NCBI GenBank assembly: GCA_022496205.1
Contig: WTXD01000123.1
Coordinates: 1-38,090 of the forward strand
Length of the DNA stretch: 38,090 bases
Direction: 5' to 3'
Origin: Gloeopeniophorella convolvens
Lineage: Eukaryota > Basidiomycota > Agaricomycetes > Russulales
In this document: positions 20,954 through 31,241 of the stretch, piece after piece
How the letters are laid out: every line of letters starts with the position of its first letter
How positions within the stretch are numbered: position 1 is the first letter of the stretch
Translations under genes and position numbers: made by a program
Notes under the pieces: generated by a model
What the model was told of the DNA's origin: nothing
The model's database searches: none
The model's input: only the letters and a program-made list of their open reading frames with translations

Positions 20954-23383
20954 TCAGCAAACCGGCCGTTCAATGATCGGGGATGATCAGGAGCGATCAG
21001 CCCGATCAGCCTGATCATTTCGCGGGGGTCTTGATCAGCCATGGGCTCCCTGATCCACCCTGAGAATTATGATCATTATCCACCCTTGCTGATCAGCGGG
21101 TGGCCAAGATGACTGTCTGTGCTCATTCTGTTCCAATACGACTGCACTGATAGACCATGATCATGCTGAGCACCCTCTGATCAGACATTGCCCTCGCTGA
21201 TCACCTGCAGTTGTACTGTTCATTCTGCGATAGATACATATTTATTTTTGGTGCGGTGTTGATATACATCGATGTAGGGATTCGATATTCATACTTAAAC
21301 CACCACTCTCCGCGATAGCTGCTGCCACCACTGCAACCGCTGCTGTGTCTGCTGCCTCCAATATGATTGCTCTGGCATATCACTGAATGGAACATGAATA
21401 TTAGCTCAGCAAAGACAGAGGTGGGGCCGCATACCAGAGTAAGCATGGCCACCGGAATAGAGTAGCTAACCTGCGTGCTATAGTAAGCAGCAGTTCGACG
21501 GCGATAAATCCAAGGCACACACCATTCTTTCTGAGATAACTACTCCGCAGAACCTGAGGAAAGAGGTCAGCGAGCTTCTGGGATGGTGATGCAAAACCAT
21601 GAAGGTTGTTGGGCGCAGTGCGAGCGAGGTTGCTGTGGATAGGGGCTATAGGGGATACTCATCAGTCGTGACGGGTTCGAGGGAAGGAAAAAACAGAACC
21701 TGTGGGATTTGACTGGCCTGCATTTCAACGGGGAAAAATGTTCTGCGTAAGGGACTGGGAGGAAAAGGGGCGCAAGTGGTAGGAGAGAGGACGCAAGATG
21801 TGTGAAGTCACAGTCATGCGTCATATTTGTGCCCGGGGTTAGCCGGTGGCAAACTCCGGACAACGGATTTGGGCAGATTTGGGCATCCCACCGCAATGTC
21901 GACTCAGCAATTTCGCACATCACTCCCTCGCATCGCTACCGTCACTTCCGTGTGCTCGTTCCAGCTTCCTCAACTCCCCCGTTCTCACATACAAGTCCAT
22001 GCAAGACAAGCGCTACCCGAAGTGCCCCCAGAGATCAGCTGTTATGAGCGTGGCACCCTCGGTCAAGCACCCGAGCCATGCCCCGCTGCTCTCATGAGGA
22101 TCGACTCCGGGGCAACGTGCTCAGTGCCACAGCACCATCTCGAGCAACTTCAAACCTCCTCATTCCACCGTAGCTGAGTGCCCTTCACAAGATATCAACA
22201 TGAGCTCCATCGCGCCACTCCTCCATGTGTCTCTGTGCGGAGATGGCCACTGTACAAACTCGAGTCGTTCACGTTGTGGGCAACGGCAGTGCGTACCAGC
22301 CTCATCCTCCTGCCTTCACAATCCCTACCAGCTACCACATCCACCCCAAGCGCACGCAAAGCAAGTCACGCCTACAGCCCACTGTCTTGCCAGTGCTGAC
22401 TGCTTGGCTGCGCAGCCCGCCCTCGCCACTGCGATCACGGCGATGCTTGGTGGGCTGCATATTGTGTTCAATGCGCTCTTCTGGCAGCCTGACTGGGTTC
22501 CGACGACCGATGCTGCGTTCCGTGTGCGGCCAGGTGCTGTGCTTGCTGGGTGCCCTCGTCGCGGGCGGGTCACTTCACTGGCAAGGACGGACATATCTCA
22601 ACGAGGAACACACCACGCAAGTGCACTTCGTCGACCATACACCGGGTTGTGGCGCCATGAAGATATCCACGCTCGCGGTAACGCCAGCGCTCGTGCATGC
22701 GCACGCAGGCAAGTGTGGGATCGCTCAGGCGTGGAATAGCTTTGCATACTCTCGGGTCTGGTTGGGTCTGCAGCGACGCCAATTCTGTGCTCGTGCAACA
22801 TTGACCCTCGTCTCTTTTTCATCTTGACTATCAATTCACGTTCGGCCTCGGTTCGTGGTATCTATTCTACATTATTCTGCTCTCTCTGGTGCCTCGCGCA
22901 TGTAGCCCTTCTCGTACGTGACCCTGGTTGGTCACCTTCACTCTGGACTTGTGCCTCGCGTTGAACGCCGCACCCGTAGTCATAGTATATTTAGATTGCC
23001 TAATGCGAGTGTGTGAACCCATACTAGCTGCGATCACAACTGCTGTTCGTCGACGCGGCTCGATTTGGAAGGGGTGGCAAGCGGTGAGCGAGTTGGCGTT
23101 TTATGATCAGACATGGTCAGGAAAGTTGGGCGGTGATCATGGACGAACAGTGCGGATCGTGCCCTGATCAGACACGAACGGCGAGGATCATGTCCTGATC
23201 ATGGATGAACAGCTGCAAGGGTGCTCAATCATAATGGATGAGGTCGACGCGACTCGACGCGACGCCGACCATCCTGCTATCAGCGGCTGATCAGCTCCCT
23301 CCCGCTCGGATCGTCCCTGATCAGGGTCGGTCAGCGCTGACTGGACCGCTCAGCTTGATCATTGTTGGGAGGATTTGCTGATG
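20954..23383 (+). mobile_element. DNA-transposon-like insertion with GATC-rich ends
   Basis: A 2,430-bp insertion in RNase H of copy D, bounded exactly by comparison with copy E. The ends are imperfect inverted repeats: CATCAGCAAACC on the left, and CATCAGCAAATCC as the complement of the right end, with CAATGATC further in on both sides. The flanking AT is duplicated (20952-20953 and 23384-23385). The outer 250-280 bp on each side hold about 12 and 10 GATC motifs, mostly TGATCA-like, against about 5 in the 1.9 kb between. Strand is arbitrary. I see no transposase, so it is presumably non-autonomous. The superfamily cannot be assigned from ends alone. Confidence 0.7.
22225..22827 (+). CDS. possible ORF of unknown function inside DNA insertion
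   Basis: A 200-codon open frame in the GC-richer middle of the insertion. It resembles nothing I recognise. Overlapping frames are open as well (22200-22739 on plus, 22325-22594 on minus), which points to composition rather than coding selection. It could be a captured host fragment. Treat it as a weak candidate only. Confidence 0.15.
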   Translation: MCLCAEMATVQTRVVHVVGNGSAYQPHPPAFTIPTSYHIHPKRTQSKSRLQPTVLPVLTAWLRSPPSPLRSRRCLVGCILCSMRSSGSLTGFRRPMLRSVCGQVLCLLGALVAGGSLHWQGRTYLNEEHTTQVHFVDHTPGCGAMKISTLAVTPALVHAHAGKCGIAQAWNSFAYSRVWLGLQRRQFCARATLTLVSFSS

Positions 23384-24436
23384 ATGGTGCCATTACTTAG
23401 CAGGAGCTAAACATCCGATTACGATACTCACAGACCATCGTAACTTATTATTTTTTAAGGACACTCGAAAGATCTCCCACCAACAGGCACAGTGGCACGA
23501 AGATCTTGCCGAATTCCACTTCGTTATCCAGCACGTCCCTGGAAAACTCCACACTCCCGCTGATGCTCTCTCGCGACGACCTGACCATGACGATGGTTCT
23601 ATTGAACATGAAGAAGTGGCCATACTTCCTCCCGACGTCTTCGTAAACTCTACCTTCCTAACCGGAACCCCGTCGCTCAAAGATCGAACCAGAGTAGCCC
23701 AACTCTGGGGAGATAAAACAAAAGCGCCCCCCGGATGCGAAAAGCAGGCTGACGGCTGGTGGCATACGGAGAAGGGTCGACTCTGGATACCAGCCGACAT
23801 GGATGAAACGCTCAGACGCGATATCGTTCGCGCCCATCATGATACCCCTTCCGCCGGACACCCCGGCATCACGAATACCCAGGAATTGATACGGCGACAG
23901 TGGGACTGGCCGGGCCTTAACGAGTTCGTCAAGAACTACGTTAATGGATGCGCCGACTGCTAAGCGCTGAAGGTCCGGACCAATCGGCAGAAACCGGAAC
24001 TCATGCCGATCTATGCCGATCTGGATGCAGGTCCGTTCCAGACCGTGTCGATGGACTTCATTGTCAAACTCCCGATATCCCGCGGCTTCAACTCTATTCT
24101 TGTGGTTGTCGACCACGATTGCACAAAGGGTGCGGTATTCATACCCTGCAACGAAACGATCACAGCCGAAGGAGTGGCGAAGTTGTATCTGGACAACGTT
24201 TACCGCCGATTTGGACTACCACACCGTATCATTTCTGATCGCGACCCTCGTTTTGCATCCTCTTTCACCCGCGAGCTGTGCCGACGCCTGGGCATTAGCC
24301 AAAACATCTCCACAGCCTACCACCCCCAGACCGATGGACAGACCGAGCGCATTAACCAGCAGCTTGAACAGTACCTGCAGTTTTGGGTGAACAGCAGACA
24401 GGATGACTGGGCCAATTGGCTTCCATTTGCAGAATT

Positions 24437-24962
24437 TGTTGAAGCGCAGCAGAAACAGGGTGCCAACTAGGCAAGCAAGAGCAAAGCTCAGTCAGTGAAG
24501 TCAACAGACTAAATGTCATTGGTGCAATACCTAGGCAAGCAAGAGCAAAGCTAAAGTAACTAGGTAAGTGCAAGTCCGGAAGTTCCGGAAGTAAAGTACT
24601 TGCCTCAGTCAGTGAAGTCAACAGACTGAGGCTACAAGGGCAAAAACAGTGTCCTTTATATACACAAAAGGAGCGTGGTTTGCATGTGATAAACAACAGC
24701 AACATGTGATAACCAGAGACCCATGTGAAAGCGGAACTAAAGTGGGTCGACCGGAACTGCAGGTGGGTCAACCCGGAACTGCATGTGGGTCATGGAAGGG
24801 CCCGGAAGAATCTAGAACAGGAACGAAAGTAGGTACAGCCTTAGGGGCTAGAACATAATGATGTCATATACATTGTAGATCAGATAGCTCGCAGATCACC
24901 GAGTCCCTTATCTAATCTAATCAGAGATGTCCTTCCTGTCCTGAGTCCTGTCCGTCTCAACA
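24437..24962 (-). repeat. copia-2 3' LTR
   Basis: A 526-bp LTR, TGTTGAGACGG to CTTCAACA in minus orientation, nearly identical to the solo LTR at 5896-6421. TATATAAA box at 24655-24662 (plus coordinates), and a stem GCCTCAGTC/GACTGAGGC at 24602-24632, close to the predicted mRNA start. Confidence 0.92.
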
Positions 24963-25480
24963 TCCCCCCGTGATCCAGACTGTCTCACTACAATGCCCAT
25001 GCGCTCATTGAGCAGCCGCAGGTTATCCTTTGGCAGGGATTTTGTGAAGCCGTCGGCGACCATGTCCTCAGTGCGAGTGCGCACCAATTCAATGACACCT
25101 TGTTCAACATATTCCCGTATAACATGATGCTTGATAGCAATATGTTTGGATCGCTTCCCAGTAACAGGATTTAACGCCAAATCAATGGCACCTTTGTTAT
25201 CACCGTGAAGTGGGATCGCGGGATCCTCAACGTCGTACTCAAGCTCCATGAAGAAGCTCCGATACCACTGAGCCTGGTTAGAGGCATCAGTCATGGCCAT
25301 GTACTCTGCATGTGTAGTACTCTGGGCAATAGTCTTTTGCTTGCGCGAAGACCAAGAGATTGCACCATTGCATAGCAAGAATACGTAACCGGATGTAGGG
25401 TGGTAATCGTCTGGCTGGTCTGCCAGAGAGGAATCAGAGTAGCCGCTAAGCCAACTCTTCGATGTGCCATTATAACATAG
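24917..25480 (-). pseudogene. pol: copia pol, C-terminal RNase H part
   Basis: The end of the copia polyprotein: RNase H with the family hallmarks SGYVFLLCNGAISWSSRKQK, QSTTHAEYMAMTDA, HGDNKGAIDLALNP and the terminal ADGFTKSLPKDNL. The frame is intact from the break at 25480 and passes through the polypurine tract into the 3' LTR, ending at TAG 24917-24919, so its last 14 or so residues are LTR-encoded. The 5' side is truncated by the gypsy-2 LTR at 25481, so RT and integrase are absent. The apparent longer ORF up to 25684 is a chance fusion with gypsy-2 LTR sequence. Confidence 0.9.
24963..24974 (-). promoter_or_regulatory. copia polypurine tract
   Basis: ATCACGGGGGGA on the minus strand directly before the 3' LTR, inside the pol frame. 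Confidence 0.8.
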
Positions 25481-26024
25481 TGTCACAGCCTGAGCCGGCG
25501 CGAGCGGAGCTGGCGAGGGCTGAGACGAGCGAGGTTCGGTAAGTCGGTCTCGATGTGAGCCGGTCCTCGAAGGCGCACGTGAATGTGCACGAGATCCTGG
25601 ATAAGACGTGATGTCTGAAGTTTGGAGGCAATCGGCCTCCGGTACGTCGAGTTCAAAGCTGAAGACCTCGCGATGCTTGGGCAAACAAGTCCCTCACGCG
25701 GATTCCCTGGTAACCTCGTCGATTGACAAAGGAGAACAGGCTTAAGGCCTTAGAGTACAACAGCTACGCCTTAAGTACTACAAGGATAACGGTTTACATA
25801 ATGTCCTAGTATCGAGTCATACCGAGTCAGAATGGACTCAAGGTGGATCTCCTAGGTAGAAGTACAGTAGGGGTCCAATAGCATAAGGGGCGCGTCAAGA
25901 AGAATGGAGGAATCGTATAACGAATGAAAGATAAGCGTCCCCGAGTCGTGGAGTCGGACCGGAACTCGTATCGTACAGTCACGATAAGGAAAAGAAAAGA
26001 AAATGTATAGTACAGTTCGTGACA
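25481..26024 (-). repeat. gypsy-2 3' LTR of copy E
   Basis: A 544-bp LTR, minus orientation, TGTCACGAACTG to GCTGTGACA. Left flank CATAG (copia), right flank the ORF X tail and polypurine tract. The self-primer donor is at 25733-25743. Confidence 0.92.
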
Positions 26025-26037
26025 TTGCGTCCCTCTT
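26025..26037 (-). promoter_or_regulatory. gypsy-2 polypurine tract next to the 3' LTR
   Basis: AAGAGGGACGCAA on the minus strand immediately before the LTR; the same sequence precedes the LTR at 37009 (37010-37022). The purine run is broken by C, so it is a weaker tract than the internal one at 31225-31237. Confidence 0.6.
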
Positions 26038-27271
26038 ACGTCTGAAGTCGCCTCGACTTCAATCTTCGTTCTGCGTACCAAAGTCCACATCGTGATCGCT
26101 CGTACCTTCGGGTCTCTCTGCTGGTCTCTGCCTCGCCGTACGCCTCGCTAGCAACGTTTCTTCGTCTGCCCAAATCCGACTTGACCAATGATGTAGGAGT
26201 GGCGTGACGCGATTAGCCGAGTGCTGTCGCGCGTTGTGAACCGCCTGTACGCGGGACTCAAGGCAGGCGGCCTCAAGTCATCGTCGGATTTGGAGGATGC
26301 GCATGTTCGCGTCTGCGCGCTTTCTCTCCAGCTCGTCGATGTCGTACTGGACGCGCTTCCTCTTGCGCATCTCCTGTCCTAGACGGAAAGCGTCGGCGGT
26401 GAGTCTGTCGTCCCACAGGTCTCGAACGATGCCGAGAAGGTGGTTGTCCTGCGCCATGAGTCGGTCCTCAGTCTCGAGGGCGAGGTGGTCGGGCTTTTTG
26501 TGCTGAACCGGAGTTGCGTACAGTTCTATACCGGTGTCCATCTCGTCGTACTCATCCTCGACTGCGACTATGAACGGGCAAGGCACGTTAGTGACTTTCT
26601 TCACCCATGGAGCGATGATGAGTCGGCCGTCGTACTTCGACCTGATGGTCTCGGATGTGATGACGTGCTGGTCGTTTCGGAAGAAACCTTCGGCAAGTAG
26701 ATCGCACGGGAGTCGTGGATTTTTCAGCTGTAGCGCCTGGTAGGCTTGGTCGGCTAGGCGAGTGAGAATGAGCATGAGCTCCTGGCTCAGCTCGGCGATC
26801 ATACCCTTGCGGTAGTCTGTTATCAAAGCGTACCAGCGAGTGGCCGAGCAGTCGTTGATGCATTCGTAGAACCGTTTGGACAACTGGGCCTTCATGTCAG
26901 TTAGACGAACTGACTTGAGGTCCCAGTTGAACCCCGTGTCCTCGAACGTCGCGGTGATGAGGTGATCAAGGTAGTCGAGCCCTGGTGATCTTCTTTGTAA
27001 AGTAAAACATGGTAATATTCATATTTTGGTCGTCATTTTCAGCATGAATTTTTGATACTATAGTAATGCTGATAATATAGCTATTATAGTAAAAACTTCT
27101 ATAAAGTGCATACTACACTGCTAACATGATAGTGCCTACTATAAACACTATTATAAATACAATAGTATACTATGTATTATACTATCAGTACTAGTAAATA
27201 CTATAGTATATATATAGTCTTACTTAGTGTACTATAGTAAATATTATAGTGTACTATATACAGTTCTACCA

Positions 27272-27830
27272 GCACTATAGTAATTACTATAGTATACTAT
27301 ACATGGGTATATCAGCCCTATAGTAAATACTATAGTATAATATACATGGTTTTGTTAGCCCTACAGTAAAGATTATAGTATACTATGCATAGTTCTATCA
27401 GCTTTATAGTAAATACTATAGTATAATATATATGGTTTCACCAGCACTATAGTGAATACTATAGTATACTATACATAGTATTCTTAGCCTTACAATGAAT
27501 CTTACAGTATACTATCTATGATTCTATCAGCCCTATAGTGAATACTATAGTATACTATACATGGTTTTGTCAGCCTTACGATAAATATTATAGTATACTA
27601 TACATGGTTCTATCAGCCCTATAGTGAATACTATAGTATAATATACATGATTCTACCAGTACTATAGTAAATACTATAGTATACTATACATGGCTTTGTC
27701 AGCCTTACAATAAATATTATAGTATACTATACATGGTTTTATCAGCCCTATAGTGAATACTATAGTATAATATACATAATTCTACTAGTACTATAGTAAA
27801 TACTATACTATACTATACTATACTATACTA
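27272..27830 (+). repeat. 43-bp tandem repeats, left arm
   Basis: Thirteen units with an exact 43-bp step and no indels; units start at 27272, 27315, 27358, 27401, 27444 and so on to 27788. Each has a GCC/GCA-TATAGTGAATACTATAG-like start and a CATGG-TTCTATCA-like end. Degenerate units extend left to about 27,060. The last unit is interrupted by a (TACTA)n run at 27801-27868. Confidence 0.85.
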
Positions 27831-27868
27831 TACTATACTATACTATACTATACTATACTATACTATAC
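27801..27868 (+). repeat. (TACTA)n microsatellite, left arm
   Basis: About 13 copies of a 5-bp unit, mirrored at about 29137-29200 in the right arm. It has probably expanded from the TACTATAGTA core of the 43-bp repeat. Confidence 0.85.
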
Positions 27869-27989
27869 ATAGTCCTACTAGTACTCTAGTAAATACTATA
27901 CTATACTATATATAGTTCTATCAGCCCTGTAGTAAATACTATAGTATAATATACATGATTCTACCAGCACTATAGTAAATACTATCCTA

Positions 27990-28355
27990 TTCCAGACTCT
28001 TCCAGATTCTTCTGGGCTCTTCTATAGCCCACCTTGAGTTCTAGTATCCACCTTAGTTCCACTTTCATGTGGGTCACTAGTTATCATATATTGCTGTGTT
28101 TATTACATGCAAACCACACTCTTTTTATGTATATAAGGGATGCTGTTTTTGCCCTTGTTGCCTCAGTCTGTTAACTTCACTGACTGAGGCAAGTACTTTA
28201 CTTCTGGTACTTCTAGACTTGCGCTTACTTAGTTACTTTAGCTTTGCTCTTGCTTGCCTAGGTATTGCACCAATGATATAAAGTCTGTTGACTTCACTGA
28301 CTAAGCTTTACTCTTGCTTGCCTAATTGGCACCCTGTTTCTACTATACTTCAACA
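27990..28355 (+). repeat. copia LTR segment, plus orientation, left arm
   Basis: Similar to the last two-thirds of the copia LTR, including the TATATAAG-like box, the conserved stem GCCTCAGTC/GACTGAGGC, and an end in CTTCAACA. The first 150 or so LTR bases are absent. Confidence 0.75.
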
Positions 28356-28650
28356 ATATAAATAGACTCTTATATATATAAAGATAGTGCTAAGACAAGC
28401 AGTCCTCAGACTATCCCCTTGTGATATTTCTAATCTACTCAACTCATCATTCTTAGTATTCTACTAGTTGCCTTTGCTCTGCTATCTTTATTGGTCTACA
28501 CTAGCTAGTAGATTCAAGGCCAACACCTATAATATCAGTTCTTTACAAAGACTACTCTTTGTGCACCACCTCTGCTCCTCTATATACTAGTATTATAGAA
28601 GTAAGTTGTAACAAGAGGCAATCAGCCTCTAGTGCATTAATAGAGAGCTA
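28356..28650. other. palindrome centre, non-repeated
   Basis: About 295 bp that do not pair with each other. I see no ORF, LTR or primer site. A short perfect inverted repeat AGAGGC/GCCTCT lies near 28612-28629. Confidence 0.5.
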
Positions 28651-29015
28651 CATTAAAGCACAGCAAGATAGGGTGTCAACTAGGCAAGCAAGAGTAAAGC
28701 TTAGTCAGTGAAGTCAACAGACTTTATATCATTGGTGCAATACCTAGGCAAGCAAGAGCAAAGCTAAAGTAACTAAGTAAGCGCAAGTCTAGAAGTACCA
28801 GAAGTAAAGTACTTGCCTCAGTCAGTGAAGTTAACAGACTGAGGCAACAAGGGCAAAAACAGCATCCCTTATATACATAAAAAGAGTGTGGTTTGCATGT
28901 AATAAACACAGCAATATATGATAACTAGTGACCCACATGAAAGTGGAACTAAGGTGGATACTAGAACTCAAGGTGGGCTATAGAAGAGCCCAGAAGAATC
29001 TGGAAGAGTCTGGAA
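28651..29015 (-). repeat. copia LTR segment, minus orientation, right arm
   Basis: Mirror of the left-arm LTR segment. The two are identical by eye over about 330 bp but differ in the innermost 40 bp (CTTCAACA on the left, CTTTAATG on the right). Confidence 0.75.
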
Positions 29016-29029
29016 TAGGATAGTATTTA

Positions 29030-29940
29030 CTATAGTGCTGGTAGAATCATGTATATTATACTATAGTATTTACTACAGGGCTGATAGAACTATATATAGT
29101 ATAGTATAGTATTTACTAGAGTACTAGTAGGACTATGTATAGTATAGTATAGTATAGTATAGTATAGTATAGTATAGTATAGTATAGTATAGTATAGTAT
29201 TTACTATAGTACTAGTAGAATTATGTATATTATACTATAGTATTCACTATAGGGCTGATAAAACCATGTATAGTATACTATAATATTTATTGTAAGGCTG
29301 ACAAAGCCATGTATAGTATACTATAGTATTTACTATAGTACTGGTAGAATCATGTATATTATACTATAGTATTCACTATAGGGCTGATAGAACCATGTAT
29401 AGTATACTATAATATTTATCGTAAGGCTGACAAAACCATGTATAGTATACTATAGTATTCACTATAGGGCTGATAGAATCATAGATAGTATACTGTAAGA
29501 TTCATTGTAAGGCTAAGAATACTATGTATAGTATACTATAGTATTCACTATAGTGCTGGTGAAACCATATATATTATACTATAGTATTTACTATAAAGCT
29601 GATAGAACTATGCATAGTATACTATAATCTTTACTGTAGGGCTAACAAAACCATGTATATTATACTATAGTATTTACTATAGGGCTGATATACCCATGTA
29701 TAGTATACTATAGTAATTACTATAGTGCTGGTAGAACTGTATATAGTACACTATAATATTTACTATAGTACACTAAGTAAGACTATATATATACTATAGT
29801 ATTTACTAGTACTGATAGTATAATACATAGTATACTATTGTATTTATAATAGTGTTTATAGTAGGCACTATCATGTTAGCAGTGTAGTATGCACTTTATA
29901 GAAGTTTTTACTATAATAGCTATATTATCAGCATTACTAT
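29030..29940 (-). repeat. 43-bp tandem repeats and (AGTAT)n, right arm
   Basis: Reverse complement of the left-arm repeat block, including the microsatellite near 29137-29200. Unit order and variants match the left arm, so the arms were copied as a whole. Confidence 0.8.
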
Positions 29941-30222
29941 AGTATCAAAAATTCATGCTGAAAATGACGACCAAAATATGAATATTACCATGTTTTACTT
30001 TACAAAGATAGCTGCCAGTATTGGGTAGTCCTGGTTGCGTCCTTTGACGCGCTTCCTCTCGCTCTCTTCTTCATCCAGGTCGATGATGGTGTTCCCCACG
30101 ACAACGTGAGTAGGTCCGACTGGTGTGCCAGTCCTTGGCAGCGTGGAAGCGGGAACGAACTGCGCCAGAATGGTCGCACTACCTTCGACGCGAGGGTTCG
30201 CTGGTTCTGCTTCCACTGTCAC

Positions 30223-30877
30223 TGTCAGGACTCACTCGCGGGGTGCGCGCAGAGAGGATAGCAGAGGGTTTGGAGAGCGTCACAAGGGGGGAACAGAAGA
30301 TGAGCTGCGAGTATTGCAGATACGAGGGGGAACACACTAACAGTGCTATTGCAGTGCTAGGTACAGATGAGAGTGCCACAGATGGACAGTCTGAGGACCA
30401 CTGGGCGATACATGGGGGTCTTATATACTACTGGAGACCCCCCAGACGAATCTGGTCTAATTACTGATGGGGATTCCAGAGGGGATTCCTCATAACCTCT
30501 CCTCTCTGATACGCTTCTTAGATTCCATCGCAGAGTGGGGCTTGAGGCCCCATGGAGTTCTTGATGATCAGAGTCCCAAAGAGGACGCATGAAGTGTTTC
30601 ACCTTGATCAAGGTTCTGGTTACTTTGGGACGAGTAATATGGCCATTCTGAGAGATCCCTAGTCCGGGATCTTGGGGGTATTCCAGGGTTAATTGGCCAT
30701 TAGGGAGTAGGGCGAGGAATAGGGGTGAAGGGTCACGTGATGCATTTCGACTTGTAGTCGCAATGTGAGTGGTACGCGTCGCATTGTGAGCGACGCGTAG
30801 GGTATTTACTGGTAGGGCTAGATTTGCTCTAGTGTTCTGAGCAGTTCGACCTCCTTGAGGCCTTAGTGTTCGTGACA
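30223..30877 (-). repeat. solo gypsy-1 LTR with TSD GTCAC
   Basis: A 655-bp solo LTR, minus orientation, in ORF X. GTCAC lies on both sides (30218-30222 and 30878-30882). Removing it restores the ORF X frame. The 173-codon U3 frame is fully open and the self-primer site is intact (30383-30392). Confidence 0.95.
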
Positions 30878-31224
30878 GTCACCGCTTCTACCTTCGGGCT
30901 CGAAGGTGTTATGACGCTGGCAGAGACTGAGCGAATGGGTACGGGCATAGGAATGCGTACTCCTTCGGTGACCATGATGGTCTCCTCGAAGAAGGTCGGA
31001 GGGGTCGGGGCGCGCGAGCTGGCGATGGAGTCGGTGTCGGTATGGAGGTATTCGATGTTCGGGATAGGGCGGGGAGCCGGGGAACTCGATTCGATGGAAG
31101 AGACAGAAGAGACAGTGGTGGGGACTGGAGACATGGTAGGAGTAGGAAGTGGAGACGGGTAAGAGGTCGAGTAGAACGTTGTGATTGCTAGAGTGACTGA
31201 AGTCGCTGAGGGTAACGATGAAAA

Positions 31225-31237
31225 TTACCCCCCCTTT
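31225..31237 (-). promoter_or_regulatory. internal polypurine-tract-like sequence after integrase
   Basis: AAAGGGGGGGTAA on the minus strand, 4 bases after the pol stop. It closely resembles the gypsy-1 tract AAAGAGGGGATAA, but ATTTTCATCG follows instead of an LTR. Confidence 0.55.
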
Positions 31238-31241
31238 ATAG

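Larger units (their letters stand above)
16272..24436 (+). mobile_element. Gypsy-2 copy D (chromovirus), interrupted
   Basis: A plus-strand gypsy-2 element: 5' LTR 16272-16812, gag 16807-18396, pol from 18393 to mid-integrase at 24436. It was later hit by a solo gypsy-1 LTR (18585-19235), a DNA-transposon-like insertion (20954-23383) and copia-2 (24437). Its 3' end, including any ORF X, is beyond the copia-2 and gypsy-2 E insertions. Confidence 0.9.
18393..24436 (+). pseudogene. pol: gypsy-2 pol, copy D, split by two insertions, 3' truncated
   Basis: Polyprotein in pieces. Protease ALVDSGATDNII (18520-18584) is followed by the solo LTR. After it come the rest of protease, RT (about 19,900-20,600, YMDD near 20,345) and the start of RNase H (ETDTSSFACGAVL) up to 20953. 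After the DNA insertion, RNase H resumes at 23386, followed by integrase (HHCC from about 23,830; catalytic Asp in SMDFIV and SDRDPRF; QTDGQTERINQQ) until copia-2 cuts it after FAEF. Stops include TAG 19720, TGA 19784 (shared with copy E), TGA near 20159 and TGA near 20849, plus a 2-base insertion near 20940. Identity to copy E is very high. Confidence 0.9.
24437..25480 (-). mobile_element. Copia-2 3' end (LTR and RNase H)
   Basis: Minus-strand copia remnant: 3' LTR 24437-24962, polypurine tract, and the last 520 bp of pol. It inserted into integrase of gypsy-2 D (left flank GAATT) and was itself cut at 25480/25481 by gypsy-2 E. Confidence 0.9.
26977..30025. mobile_element. 3-kb palindromic (foldback) insertion in ORF X
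   Basis: An insertion flanked by TAGTC on both sides (26972-26976 and 30026-30030), with boundaries fixed by the uninterrupted ORF X at 37044-38090. The arms 26992-28324 and 28681-30008 are near-perfect reverse complements (about 1.33 kb each) around a 356-bp centre at about 28500. Each arm, from outside in, has a 70-bp terminal segment, about 900 bp of A/T-rich 43-bp repeats, and about 360 bp matching the 3' two-thirds of the copia LTR. The outermost 15-17 bp differ between ends, apart from a terminal CCC and an inner CTGG. No coding frame of note is present. Confidence 0.85.
26059..31134 (-). pseudogene. gypsy-2 ORF X, copy E, split by two insertions
   Basis: A third ORF downstream of integrase: 454 codons including stop once the solo LTR (655+5 bp) and the palindrome (3,049+5 bp) are discounted. 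Both insertions are multiples of three, so the frame is shared throughout. The ATG at 31134 lies about 90 bases after the purine-rich internal tract. Residues 1-115 are Ser/Thr/Pro-rich. An acidic patch followed by basic residues (DLDEEESERKRVKGR) comes near 130. A conserved middle region follows, then a basic segment and predicted coiled coil (EMRKRKRVQYDIDELERKRA) near 345-395. No signal peptide or membrane segment is visible, so it is not Env-like. One CGA to TGA stop at 26278-26280 removes the last 73 residues. Function unknown; a nuclear or nucleic-acid-binding role is a guess. Confidence 0.7.

Noticed and set aside
22081..22130. RIDSGATCSVP, resembling a retropepsin active site
   Set aside because: A single short match with no flanking protease fold and no RT nearby within the DNA insertion; likely chance.
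24917..25684. 255-codon ORF looking like an RNase H gene with a novel N-terminus
   Set aside because: The N-terminal third is gypsy-2 LTR sequence; the join at 25480/25481 is an insertion boundary, not a gene fusion.
27272..27830. Regular repeats that could be taken for a CRISPR array
   Set aside because: Units are contiguous with no spacers, are A/T-rich and are mirrored in an inverted arm; the context is eukaryotic.
28096..28281. Mirror-image 61-codon ORFs at 28096-28281 and 28724-28909
   Set aside because: They are the same copia LTR fragment in the two palindrome arms and read promoter/R sequence; the matching frame in other LTRs is not conserved as protein.
26059..31134. ORF X as an envelope gene
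   Set aside because: No signal peptide, transmembrane stretch or cysteine-rich ectodomain is visible; composition is charged with basic patches.
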